From Alistipes sp. (GTDB lineage: Bacteria > Bacteroidota > Bacteroidia > Bacteroidales > Rikenellaceae), in the NCBI GenBank assembly GCA_021202985.1, contig JAJQCA010000047.1, positions 1 to 64,000 on the forward strand: a stretch of 64,000 nucleotides of DNA, read 5' to 3'. The notes under the pieces were generated by a model that ran no database searches, was not told the origin of the DNA, and saw nothing but the letters and a program-made list of their open reading frames with translations. Within the stretch, counting starts at the first letter, position 1, and every line of letters starts with the position of its first letter. Made by a program: the position numbers and the translations under genes. Positions 18,301 to 27,573 of this stretch are shown in pieces.

Positions 18301-20706
18301 ATGAAAAAGATAATTATCTCCTTATCGCTTCTGTTACCGGTATACGGATTTTCCGGCGGCACGGGGCCTCACGTAATGTGGTACGAATCCCCCGCCGCGG
18401 ATTTCGAGCAGGCACTCCCCCTGGGCAACGGCAGGCTCGGTGTTATGGTGTACGGCGGCATCGAAAAAGAGACGTTTAACATCAACGAGGAGACCTTGTG
18501 GGGCGGCGGTCCGGCCGACAACAATCCCAACCCGGACGCACCCGGATTCCTGCCGGCCGTACGGGAAGAACTTTTCGCAGGCAACTGGCAGGAAGCCTCA
18601 CGGGTACTGACCAACATGCAGGGGCCGAACGTCAACTCTTACGTCCCGCTCGCCGACCTGCACCTTTACCAGCCGACCCGGGGCGAGGTGACCGGTTATA
18701 TCCGTACGCTCGATTTAGGCAGTGCGGTCGCCACGACCTGTTTCACCGCCGGAGGCGTTGATTACACGAGGGAAATATTCGTGTCCGCTCCCGCGCAGGT
18801 TATCGTGGTGCGCCTTACCGCTTCCCAGGCCGGTAAGCTGGAGTTTTCGCTATCGGCCGATACGCAGTTCGAAGGCGGCGGGACGGTGCGGCTCTCCGAC
18901 ACCGAGTTCGTCCTCAACGGCAGGCTACCCTACAATATAGACACGAACCGCCGTATTCCGCTGCGGTATGAATCCGAGGAAGGCCAGCGGGGCATGAGTT
19001 ACCAGTTGAGGGTACGCGTGGGAGAAACGGACGGGGTCCTGTCGGATGACCCGGCGGACGGGGTCGCCGTTTCCGGCGCAACCGAGGCCGTTCTATATAT
19101 AACCGCGGCCACCAGTTACAACGGATTCCGGAACCGGCCGGATACCGAAGGAAAGGACGAGAACCGCTCCACCCTCGAACTGCTCGGCGCGGCCGCACAG
19201 GTCGGATACGGTAAACTTAAAGAGGACCATATAGCCGATTACCGTAACTATTTCGACCGGGTGCGGTTCGATCTTGGCTCCGACCCGGAAGCGCAAGCCA
19301 AACCTACCGACCGGAGGCTGGAAGAGTATGCGCAGGGAGCGCAAGACCCGGGCCTGGAGGCGCTCTATTTCCAGTTCGGACGCTACCTGCTTATCTCCTC
19401 GTCGCGGCCCGGCGGCGTCCCGGCCAACCTCCAGGGGATTTGGAATCACAACCCCAGACCGTCGTGGGGCAGCAACTACACCACCAACATCAACGTGCAG
19501 ATGAACTACTGGCCGGCGGCGATGCTCAACATGACGGAAATGGAGCTGCCCCTTATCGACCAGATTGAGCGGTGGGCGGAGAACGGCAGGGAGGCCGCCC
19601 GCAATTTCTACGGCGCACGGGGATGGACCATCCACCACAATTCCGACATCTGGGCCTCGGCGACACCCGTACAGGGCGACCCTAAATACGCAAACTGGTC
19701 GCTCGGTGCGCCGTGGCTGTGCCAGCACCTCTGGTGGCACTACCAGTACACCGCGGACCGCGACTACCTGCAAAGCCGGGCCTACCCGCTGATGAAGGAG
19801 GCCGCGCTGTTCTGCGACGACTGGCTGGTGGAGAAGGACGGCTACTGGGTTACGGCACCGTCCACCTCGCCCGAGAACGTCTTCATCGACGACGACGGTA
19901 ACCGCGGAGTGGTGACGATCGCCTCGACCATGGATATGCAGATAATCTGGGACCTCTATAACAACCTTATCGAAGCCGCGGAGATACTCGGCACTGACGA
20001 AGAGCTGAGGGCGCATTGGACCGACAGGCGGGACAGGCTGTTCCCCATGCGCATCGGGCGCGAAGGCAACCTGATGGAATGGTACGGCGACTGGGAGGAC
20101 GAAGACCCGGAACACAGGCATGTATCGCACCTGTTCGGCCTCCATCCCGGGCGGCAGATATCGCCGCTGACCACTCCCGAACTCGCCCGTGCGGCCGCCC
20201 GTACGCTGGATATCCGCGGCGACGGCGGAACCGGCTGGAGCAAGGCCTGGAAAGTGAATTTCCGGGCACGCCTGCTCGACGGGGAGCACGCATACAAAAT
20301 GTACCGGGAACTACTATCTACCTCCACCCTGCCGAATCTGTTCGACACCCATCCTCCGTTCCAGATAGACGGCAACTTCGGTGGTATATCGGGAGTCGGC
20401 GAAATGCTGCTCCAAACCCACCTGGGCGAGTTGCACCTGCTGCCGGCACTGCCTGTATCATGGGAAGAAGGCCGGGTGAGCGGCCTCAGGGGCAGGGGCG
20501 GCTATACGGTAGATATGGAATGGAGCGGCGGCAGGTTGTCGGGCGCCCGGGTGACGGCTATTGTTTCGGGTAATTGCACGGTCCGCACGAACGTTCCGGT
20601 GGAAGTGGACGGGGTAATTTCCGCTGTCGAAGAACGGGACGGATATTTTATCACCAGGTTCGAGACCTCGGCGGGCCGGACATACGAGATAAATCCGGTG
20701 TTATAG
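18301..20706 (+). CDS. GH95-family alpha-L-fucosidase/galactosidase
   Basis: 801 residues from the ATG at 18301, which begins a clean signal peptide (MKKIIISLSLLLPVYGFSGG). A start at 18259 would add 14 residues before the signal and is rejected. GH95 features: MWYESPAADFEQALPLGNGRLG at the N-terminus, TTNINVQMNYWP (two Asn of the active site), TAPSTSPENVF (the acid residue) and FQIDGNFGG (Asp). These correspond to N421, N423, E566 and D766 in the Bifidobacterium AfcA enzyme. It removes terminal alpha-1,2-linked fucose or alpha-L-galactose. It probably acts in the periplasm on material imported by a SusCD system. Confidence 0.9.
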   Translation: MKKIIISLSLLLPVYGFSGGTGPHVMWYESPAADFEQALPLGNGRLGVMVYGGIEKETFNINEETLWGGGPADNNPNPDAPGFLPAVREELFAGNWQEASRVLTNMQGPNVNSYVPLADLHLYQPTRGEVTGYIRTLDLGSAVATTCFTAGGVDYTREIFVSAPAQVIVVRLTASQAGKLEFSLSADTQFEGGGTVRLSDTEFVLNGRLPYNIDTNRRIPLRYESEEGQRGMSYQLRVRVGETDGVLSDDPADGVAVSGATEAVLYITAATSYNGFRNRPDTEGKDENRSTLELLGAAAQVGYGKLKEDHIADYRNYFDRVRFDLGSDPEAQAKPTDRRLEEYAQGAQDPGLEALYFQFGRYLLISSSRPGGVPANLQGIWNHNPRPSWGSNYTTNINVQMNYWPAAMLNMTEMELPLIDQIERWAENGREAARNFYGARGWTIHHNSDIWASATPVQGDPKYANWSLGAPWLCQHLWWHYQYTADRDYLQSRAYPLMKEAALFCDDWLVEKDGYWVTAPSTSPENVFIDDDGNRGVVTIASTMDMQIIWDLYNNLIEAAEILGTDEELRAHWTDRRDRLFPMRIGREGNLMEWYGDWEDEDPEHRHVSHLFGLHPGRQISPLTTPELARAAARTLDIRGDGGTGWSKAWKVNFRARLLDGEHAYKMYRELLSTSTLPNLFDTHPPFQIDGNFGGISGVGEMLLQTHLGELHLLPALPVSWEEGRVSGLRGRGGYTVDMEWSGGRLSGARVTAIVSGNCTVRTNVPVEVDGVISAVEERDGYFITRFETSAGRTYEINPVL

Positions 20707-20719
20707 GAAATTATTTCAC

Positions 20720-21060
20720 ATAATAATATTCGACAGGTGTGCCGGATAAAATTGCCGCTCAGGCGATAGCCGCTGGTGTAATCCCGAATGGGACACCCTC
20801 ACCCAAAGCTGTCGTAGCGGGTGTACACCGAAATAGGATTAACCTTTCAGGCAGTAGCGGCAGCAGACGTTAGACGGAAAATACCACACCCAATACAGGG
20901 CGGCAGATGTGCACCGGAATGGGAATAACTTTCAGGCGGCGCGGCAGAAAATATCGGACAGATGAAATACGAACACCCAAAACTGTGGTAGCAGGAGTGC
21001 CGCGGGGTGGGAATAATCCATTTAAGCGGTGGTGGCAGGTGTAGGCCGGATAGGATGCAA
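20720..21060. repeat. Degenerate ~87-bp tandem repeats downstream of GH95
   Basis: Between 20707 and 21244 no gene is convincing. Similar blocks recur: CACCCAAAG at 20800, CACCCAATAC at 20887 and CACCCAAAAC at 20974 are spaced exactly 87 bp. Each is followed by a GTG-x-CCG element, a G/AATAGGATTAAC-like block and CAGGCGG/AGCGGCAG. Partial units flank them (about 20713-20799 and 21040-21060). The copies have diverged. No stems or promoters are evident. Confidence 0.6.
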
Positions 21061-21244
21061 AAGGCGCGTTGTGCGGTATGCGCCAAAAAGAATATATGTC
21101 CTTATTCTATTGGAAGCGCTACCCGCTTTCATAACCTGTCAATATTTCGGTAAATCGGGATGTTGAGTATTATGAAAGTGACTGATTCCCCCGACCCTGT
21201 GCGACTCCTTCCAACCGGATGAGGCTATCGCTACAATATGCCGG

Positions 21245-22327
21245 CTACTCCGGCCTTATGCGGAACACGAAACCGGACGAAGTTTCGGCCGCTCCTCCCT
21301 GCGTGGTGCAGAACAGATAGGCCGGCCGGCCCTCTTTCATCAATAACTGGGGGCGCTCGAACCGTCCGTAACGGGTAAGGTGCGTAGGTGCGGGCGGCTG
21401 CTGGAAATAGTGCTCCGTACCGAACCATCCCACCTGCGGCTCGCCCCAGTTAAGCCCGTCTTCCGATTCGAAATAGAGGCCCACCGTATGGTCGAAGAAC
21501 CCCATGTCGCGCATCAGCATCCGGAACTTCCCGTCTTCATACCAGATATATGCGTCCTCCACCTGCCGGTTACCGCCGTAGACCGAGAAATCGACCACCG
21601 GATTGCCCTCGTAGCGGCGGTAGGGGCCCGTTATTTCGTCGGCGAATGCGACGCCGTAACGCCGGTTACCGGAAATCCCCTCTTGGTTGCGGTGAAGATA
21701 TTCGTACTCGTTGCAGGATTTATAGTAGAGCCAGTTACCTCCGCCGGGATGGCGCAGGTAGGCCGGGTTGGTGGTTATGTAATCGTCCCAGGCCCCTTGC
21801 GGGCCCGGCCCGAGCAATGGTTCCTCGCAGCGGGTCCACGGACCCCACGGCGAATCCGCCACCGCGTAACCGATTCGTTTGGTGCCGAACTTTCCGTCAG
21901 AACTGCCCATATAGAACAACCAGTACCGGCCGTCCACCTCGTAGACCGTAGGGTTGTGGCAGGTGCGGGCGTCGAAATATCCCGGGCGCGGTGCGAGCAC
22001 CACGTCGACGTGCCTGTACGGCCCTTCCGGGCTGTCGGCCACCGCGTGCGCCACTTCGCACCTACCCAGCCAGCCGCCCATACCGTATTCTTTCAGCCAC
22101 CGCGAATAATAGACATGAACTTTCCCCTCGCTGTCGAAAATAGGGGCGCAACACCAGACATAATAGTCCTCTTCTTCGAGAATGCGGCCTACCGGCTCCA
22201 GCCGTTTGGAAAATTCCGATACGGCTTCCGGCGGAATAACGGTCCCGCCGCCGTCACCGGCCGTCGCCGTTGATGTAATAAGCGCCATCAACCCTGCCGC
22301 CACGAATATCCTGAAGTTTGTTACCAT
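21245..22327 (-). CDS. GH43-like five-bladed beta-propeller glycosidase
   Basis: 360 residues with a signal peptide (LMALITSTATAGDG). The repeated GPYRxV / GPWTRCE-type segments (DSPEGPYRHVDVVL, DSPWGPWTRCEEPLL, DEITGPYRRYEGNPV), and the HNPTVYEVDGRYWLFYMG pattern are typical of clan GH-F and GH43/117-like propellers. Catalytic acids probably include D in CAPIFDSEGK and E in RQVEDAYIWYE, but cannot be fixed with confidence. It could act on arabinose- or xylose-containing side chains, or belong to a GH43-like non-catalogued family. It is transcribed away from the ECF sigma operon. Confidence 0.7.
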   Translation of the reverse strand: MVTNFRIFVAAGLMALITSTATAGDGGGTVIPPEAVSEFSKRLEPVGRILEEEDYYVWCCAPIFDSEGKVHVYYSRWLKEYGMGGWLGRCEVAHAVADSPEGPYRHVDVVLAPRPGYFDARTCHNPTVYEVDGRYWLFYMGSSDGKFGTKRIGYAVADSPWGPWTRCEEPLLGPGPQGAWDDYITTNPAYLRHPGGGNWLYYKSCNEYEYLHRNQEGISGNRRYGVAFADEITGPYRRYEGNPVVDFSVYGGNRQVEDAYIWYEDGKFRMLMRDMGFFDHTVGLYFESEDGLNWGEPQVGWFGTEHYFQQPPAPTHLTRYGRFERPQLLMKEGRPAYLFCTTQGGAAETSSGFVFRIRPE

Positions 22328-22651
22328 TTTGCGTTTTTTCTAAAAAGTCACGGGAATATACCGGTATAAATATGGCTAATTTATCCCTTTTTTGCAATTG
22401 CCCGACGCCCGGAACATCATCGGCTCGCCTCGACAAATGCGCTGCCGGCCGGAAACGAAAGCACGGTTACATGTTTATTAGTTATAAAGACAGACTCCTA
22501 TCATCAAAAGGGATGCTTACTCTTCCGGAGGACATATGATAACTAATTCGGATTGTACGTTAAAAAATTCCATATAAAATGTATCCGGTAAATAATAGGA
22601 TTCTATTTTTTTGTTGATTATATTTTATAGCCACACCTAACCCGAACATAA
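22328..22651. other. Divergent intergenic region with 12-bp palindrome
   Basis: 324 bp between the GH43-like gene (-) and the ECF sigma gene (+). TATACCGGTATA (22357-22368) is a perfect 12-bp palindrome 30 bp from the GH43-like start and could be an operator. The last 60 bp before the sigma gene are AT-rich (TTTTTTTGTTGATTATATTTTATAG), suggesting its promoter, but no exact TAnnTTTG was found. Confidence 0.35.
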
Positions 22652-23206
22652 TTGAGCGAAGCCCGTCGACAGATAGAACAATTACTGGAGGATCTCACAT
22701 CCGGCGATAGCGAGAAAGCCCTGGAGTCCCTTTCGAAAGTTTACTACGGAAGGCTTATGCGATACCTGTACCTATGGGTGAAAGAAGAGGAGGCGGCACG
22801 CGAGCTTCTGTCGGACGTTTTTCTGGCTGTCTGGGATAACAGGCATAACGGACTGTATGCCGCTTATTTCAATACATACATCTACCGCATCGCCAAATAC
22901 AAAGCCATAAATTACCTGAAAAAGCAAAAGGTGGAAACGGTCGTAATCGACAACCTCCCGGTAGACCTTTTCAAGGGATTCTGTACGGTAACGCCGGAAG
23001 ATATCTATATATCGAAGGAAAAGGTACGCGAAATCAACGAGGCTATCGAAAAACTTCCTGCAAAATGCAAGATGGCTTTCAAACTGGTTCGGGAAGACAG
23101 GCTTTCGTACGGCGAGGCGGCTGAAATAATGGATATATCGGTCGGGACACTTAACGCGCATTTATATAAAGCCGTTAAAACCATAAAGGAAAAACTATCC
23201 GAATAA
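22652..23206 (+). CDS. ECF-type sigma-70 factor of SusC-linked system
   Basis: 184 residues. Sigma region 2 (YLWVKEEEAARELLSDVFLAVWDNR, then YIYRIAKYKAINYLKKQ) and region 4 (LPAKCKMAFKLVREDRLSYGEAAEIMDISVGTLNAHLYKAVKTIKE) are complete. The start is a TTG at 22652, since no ATG precedes the conserved residues. The paralogue at 45.4 kb also begins with TTG. It is released from the FecR protein encoded next (9-bp gap) when the STN-bearing SusC binds its ligand, the usual trans-envelope circuit of Bacteroides-type glycan, often host-glycan, utilisation. It presumably transcribes its own operon. Confidence 0.9.
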   Translation: MSEARRQIEQLLEDLTSGDSEKALESLSKVYYGRLMRYLYLWVKEEEAARELLSDVFLAVWDNRHNGLYAAYFNTYIYRIAKYKAINYLKKQKVETVVIDNLPVDLFKGFCTVTPEDIYISKEKVREINEAIEKLPAKCKMAFKLVREDRLSYGEAAEIMDISVGTLNAHLYKAVKTIKEKLSE

Positions 23207-23215
23207 TTTCTTCAC

Positions 23216-24343
23216 ATGGAAACCATTGATAATATAGACCGGATTATCGCAAATTATTTATCCGGCGAAATATCGTCCGGGGAGATGAAAGTCCTGGAGT
23301 CGTGGCTGGAGTCGGACCCCGCTAACGAAAAACTCCTCACGGAACTTAAAGCCTATTGGAATTGCGGCCTGGAAACCCCATACAACCCGGATTACCATCC
23401 CTTCCTTACCGTACTGCACGGCAAAAGCAAAAGGCGCACATTCGGAAAAATAGTAAAAAAACTTACGGTTCCTGCCGCCGCCGCAGTTGCCGTGGGTACT
23501 TTAATCGTGGCCGGTTTTCTTTTTACCGATAACGGTAAGGTAAAGCCGCCCGGCGGGGAGCCGCTAAACGTTTACAATCTCGACAGCTCCTATCTGGTAC
23601 TTTTCGACGGTACTAAGTACGTACTCGACAGGCCCGACGTGCCACGCGAGTTTTACATCGACAAGGCCACATACGCCAACCTGCACCGGAAGAAAGAAGC
23701 AAACAAATTAATAGTCGCACGCAGAAACGTGAATTCCATCATCCTGCCCGACGGCAGCCATGTCACGGTTAATTCCGCGTCATGGCTCACTTTCCCTCAG
23801 GAATTCGATACGGAAGAGAGGAGGGTGAAATTATCGGGCGAGGCATATTTCGACGTTGTCGAAGAGGAGTTCCGTCCGTTTATAATCGAGTTGCAGAAAA
23901 GCGAGATCATGGTTCTGGGAACGCGGTTCAATATTAAATCCTACGACGACGACGTTTCGCAGGTTACACTTTTAAGCGGCAGTGTCCGTATCCACAGCAG
24001 TGACAGTGCCGAAGGTATAACGTTGATTCCGGGGGAGCGGGCTACGATTTGCGATACGCTAATCAGCAAGACCACAGTGGATACCGAAGCGGCGACCGGC
24101 TGGATAGACGGTAAGTTCTATTTCGACAATACGCCGCTCGGCGAAATAGCGGCGGACCTGTCCCGGTGGTACGGTATCGAATTGGGAGTGGACGCCGGCT
24201 GCACCGATATACGGATATCCGGGACCCTCGACCGAAGCGAACCAGTAGGAAATGTATTCGATATAATAGAGACCCTCCATCCGGTGCTTTTCAAACCCAC
24301 GGCCGAGGGAAAATTTTTCGCGACACGGAGGTATAACCGATGA
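23216..24343 (+). CDS. FecR-family anti-sigma factor
   Basis: 375 residues. The N-terminal cytoplasmic sigma-binding region (DRIIANYLSGEISSGEMKVLESWL, ending in EAYWNCG-like text) is followed by one transmembrane helix (AAAAVAVGTLIVAGFLF, ~85-103) and a periplasmic FecR domain (NSIILPDGSHVTVNSASWLTFPQEF, FIIELQKSEIMVLGTRFNIKSYDDD, SGSVRIHSSD). The C-terminal part (FYFDNTPLGEIAADLSRWYGIEL) resembles a secretin/STN-like fold common in this family and may contact the SusC STN domain. It overlaps the next gene as ATGA. Confidence 0.9.
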   Translation: METIDNIDRIIANYLSGEISSGEMKVLESWLESDPANEKLLTELKAYWNCGLETPYNPDYHPFLTVLHGKSKRRTFGKIVKKLTVPAAAAVAVGTLIVAGFLFTDNGKVKPPGGEPLNVYNLDSSYLVLFDGTKYVLDRPDVPREFYIDKATYANLHRKKEANKLIVARRNVNSIILPDGSHVTVNSASWLTFPQEFDTEERRVKLSGEAYFDVVEEEFRPFIIELQKSEIMVLGTRFNIKSYDDDVSQVTLLSGSVRIHSSDSAEGITLIPGERATICDTLISKTTVDTEAATGWIDGKFYFDNTPLGEIAADLSRWYGIELGVDAGCTDIRISGTLDRSEPVGNVFDIIETLHPVLFKPTAEGKFFATRRYNR

Positions 24344-27300
24344 ATCGAAGTGGGAAAAGGTTATTGGCCGCGGTAATAATTTCGATTTTCTCCTTTTCAG
24401 GTTCGTCGTGTCTTGCCGAAGGGATGGAGGGGACGATTACGTTTAATGCCCACAGGGCATCAATCCGGCAGGTATTGAACCGGATTACGGACCGCTGCGG
24501 TACCAATTTTATTTACGACAGTAACCTTTTCGACGACACGGAGAAGATAACCGTTTCATTCCGGGATAACACGGTTACCGAATGCCTGTCCGCAATATTC
24601 GGGGGCAGGGTGGCATGCTACGAGGTGATGGGCAGTACGGTGATTATAAAATCGATAACCGAGACCGTTCCCGATGAGTTACCGGTAAAGTATTCGGGAG
24701 GCTACTTTGCGGACCCGATTCGCATCCCGGAGGTCGTCGTAAACGGCATTGCCGAGACCGATAAAAGGTTGTTTACCGGGGCAGCCGACCGTTTCCCGGC
24801 CGGAGATGTGTTGATTTCCGGCATTACGGAGGTCGGCCGCTCGCTGGAAGGTCGTTCCGCGGGAGTGGTATTGTCGAACGTTTCAGGCACTTTCGGAGCG
24901 TCGCCGAAAATAAGGATTCGCGGAGCCACCTCCATATACGGCAATTCGCAACCCCTCTTGGTGGTGGACGGTGTAATTATAGAAGACGCACGGCAAATCA
25001 ACTCGGACGACCTCGCATCGGGAAACCCCGAGACGGTTCTGAGCTCCGCCGTGTCCGGACTGAACCCGGACGATATTGAAAGTTTCCAAATCCTGAAGGA
25101 CGGAGCCGCCACATCGATTTATGGAGGACGGGCAATGGCGGGTGTAATAGTCATTACCACCAAGCGGGGACGGGCGGGCGAGAGGACGGTAAACTACACC
25201 GGCGAATTTTCAATCCGGTCCAAGCCCGTTTACGGGAACCGTTCGGTTCTGGACTCACGGGAACAGGCCGCGGTATTCCGTGAAATGGCCGCCGGGGGAT
25301 GGTTCTCACAAAGCCAGATGTCCGACGAAGACTCCTACGGAGTATACGGTAAGATGTACGAACTGTACGGCGGGGAGAACAGCGCCTATTTAGATATGGC
25401 CGCCGGGCGCAATACCGACTGGTTCGGGGTACTGTTCCGCAACTCATTGGTACAAACCCATTCGGTAAGTTTTTCCGGCGGCAACGATAAATCCACGCAG
25501 TATGCCTCGATAGGAATTATGGACGATCCGGGATGGAGCCTGCAAAGCCGGGTCGGGCGAATTACCTCACACCTTAATTACATCCATAATATACGGCAGA
25601 ACGTCACGGCCCACCTTATTACCTCCTCTTCATACCGCACCCAGAACGCACCGGGAACAGTCGGACCTGAGAGCGATTACCGGAACGGGTCGAACCACCG
25701 GGAGATGGAAATCAACCCATACGCTTATGGCATGGGTACGAGCCGGATGCTCGACCCCGGAGAAAACTACCGGTACGGGGGTGGGGATTTCAATATCCTT
25801 GAAGAGCTGTCCGGCAACTACCTCCGATACCGGGTGACCGACCTGAAGTTCCAGGGCCAGTTGAAATGGAAGCCGTTCGGGTCTTTGGAGTTGTCCGCCC
25901 TCGGAGCCTACCGGGTGCAGGAGGCTAAAACGACCCATTACCTCTCGCCGGCCTCCGCTATCGTACGCCTGCTCGAAGACGAAATACCGGAAGATTACGA
26001 CAGCGTATACGACCGGGGCGACGCGGAAGTTACCAGCCGTGACTTCCGGGCTACAGCCAGGTGGAACCGGACATACCGCAAACGGCACGGAATGGACATT
26101 CTGGGCGGCTGGGAACTGCGCGCCGTCGACAGGAAGAACACGGGCATAACGGCCGACGGCACCTCGTTGACCGCACCGTCCACCCTGCCCTACAGTGAAT
26201 TGCCTGCGGAAACCCATTACCGTAACGTCGCATTTTTCGCTTCCGGGACGTACTCCTACCGCAGCAGGTATGTTATCAATACGACCGCACGACATGAAGG
26301 GACCAACCGCTTCGGCGGTTCGGTAAATGCGCGCTGGCTTACCACGTGGAATGTATCTGGACGGTGGAACGTACACGAGGAAAGGTTTTTCCGGCATCTA
26401 AACGCTGTTATTTCCGAGCTATCCCTTCGCACATCTTACAGCAAGACGGCCGACCAGGGCCCGGAAGCCGCGCGGTTGTCGGCCCTCTACCTTACGGATA
26501 ACACCACCCTGAGGCCCTTTCCGGAACTTCAGGAGGACGGTCTGTGGATTTCGGACCTCGGAGCGCGGGATGTCGGTTACGAGAAAAAAAGGGAAACTAA
26601 TATCGGCTTGAATGTCGGTCTGCTCCACAACCGGCTAAACATTACCATGGACTATTACCGCCGCCGTAATTATGACCTGATAGGATTGACCACCGGACAG
26701 GGCGCAGGGGGGCAATTCGCCAAATGGGGAAATGTGGCCGATATGCGCTCTTACGGGTACGAACTGTCGGTCTCCTCGGTCAATATTACGGGTCCGACGT
26801 TCAGGTGGGTTACGGACCTGGTGTTCTGGACGGGGAGAACCAAAATAACCCGGCTCGTAAACGAAGGGAACGTATTCCAGCTTGTTTCCGGTAACGGCTA
26901 CCCCAAAAAAGGGTATCCCGTGCGGGCCTTATTCTCGATATCCTACATCGGCCTGGACGAATCGGGGGTGCCTGTGCTGGAGGGACCCGACGGGCCGGAA
27001 CAGTATGTCCTGTTCAACTCCCTCGAAACCGGTCACCTCGTTTACGAGGGACCCACGGACCCGACCCTGAGCGGAAGTTTCGGGAATAATTTCCGCTACC
27101 GCAGGTTTTCGCTTAATGTTTACATGACCTACTCTTTCGGCAATAAGGTGCGTTTAAATCCCGTGTTTTCCAATAAATATACGGATTACGGGTCGATGCC
27201 GGTGGAGATTCTGAACCGGTGGAAAGAAGCCGGAGACGAGACGCGGACCGATGTGCCGGCCATCCTTCCCCGTGCTGTCCATGCGAACGGAGACTTACCG

Positions 27301-27573
27301 TATGCCTTTACCGCCTATAATTATACGGGGTCGAGGGTTGCCGACGGAGGTTTCATCCGCCTCAAGGAAATTTCGCTGGCTTACGACCTGCCGAAAAAAC
27401 TTACCGACAGCCTCCGGCTCAAAAACCTTTCGCTGAAGTTTCAGGCCACGAACCTCTGCCTGATCCATTCCGATAAAAAATTACACGGACAAGACCCCGA
27501 ATACCATAACAGCGGCGGGGTGTCCCTGCCGGTACCGCGGCAGTTCACCTTCACACTTAAACTCGGCCTATGA
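24340..27573 (+). CDS. SusC-type TonB-dependent transducer with STN domain
   Basis: 1077 residues. After the signal peptide comes an STN domain at ~30-105 (ITFNAHRASIRQVLNRI ... VIIKSI), marking a transducer that signals to FecR. The plug follows directly, with no carboxypeptidase-like module (ASPKIRIRGATSIYG, LLVVDGVIIEDAR, ESFQILKDGAATSIYGGRAMAGVIVITTKRG). The barrel ends in FTFTLKLGL. Start overlaps fecR (ATGA) and the end overlaps susD (ATGA), so the four genes are translationally coupled. The likely substrate is unknown. A second, degenerate copy of this gene is at 47.1 kb with high similarity across the plug and barrel. Confidence 0.93.
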   Translation: MNRSGKRLLAAVIISIFSFSGSSCLAEGMEGTITFNAHRASIRQVLNRITDRCGTNFIYDSNLFDDTEKITVSFRDNTVTECLSAIFGGRVACYEVMGSTVIIKSITETVPDELPVKYSGGYFADPIRIPEVVVNGIAETDKRLFTGAADRFPAGDVLISGITEVGRSLEGRSAGVVLSNVSGTFGASPKIRIRGATSIYGNSQPLLVVDGVIIEDARQINSDDLASGNPETVLSSAVSGLNPDDIESFQILKDGAATSIYGGRAMAGVIVITTKRGRAGERTVNYTGEFSIRSKPVYGNRSVLDSREQAAVFREMAAGGWFSQSQMSDEDSYGVYGKMYELYGGENSAYLDMAAGRNTDWFGVLFRNSLVQTHSVSFSGGNDKSTQYASIGIMDDPGWSLQSRVGRITSHLNYIHNIRQNVTAHLITSSSYRTQNAPGTVGPESDYRNGSNHREMEINPYAYGMGTSRMLDPGENYRYGGGDFNILEELSGNYLRYRVTDLKFQGQLKWKPFGSLELSALGAYRVQEAKTTHYLSPASAIVRLLEDEIPEDYDSVYDRGDAEVTSRDFRATARWNRTYRKRHGMDILGGWELRAVDRKNTGITADGTSLTAPSTLPYSELPAETHYRNVAFFASGTYSYRSRYVINTTARHEGTNRFGGSVNARWLTTWNVSGRWNVHEERFFRHLNAVISELSLRTSYSKTADQGPEAARLSALYLTDNTTLRPFPELQEDGLWISDLGARDVGYEKKRETNIGLNVGLLHNRLNITMDYYRRRNYDLIGLTTGQGAGGQFAKWGNVADMRSYGYELSVSSVNITGPTFRWVTDLVFWTGRTKITRLVNEGNVFQLVSGNGYPKKGYPVRALFSISYIGLDESGVPVLEGPDGPEQYVLFNSLETGHLVYEGPTDPTLSGSFGNNFRYRRFSLNVYMTYSFGNKVRLNPVFSNKYTDYGSMPVEILNRWKEAGDETRTDVPAILPRAVHANGDLPYAFTAYNYTGSRVADGGFIRLKEISLAYDLPKKLTDSLRLKNLSLKFQATNLCLIHSDKKLHGQDPEYHNSGGVSLPVPRQFTFTLKLGL

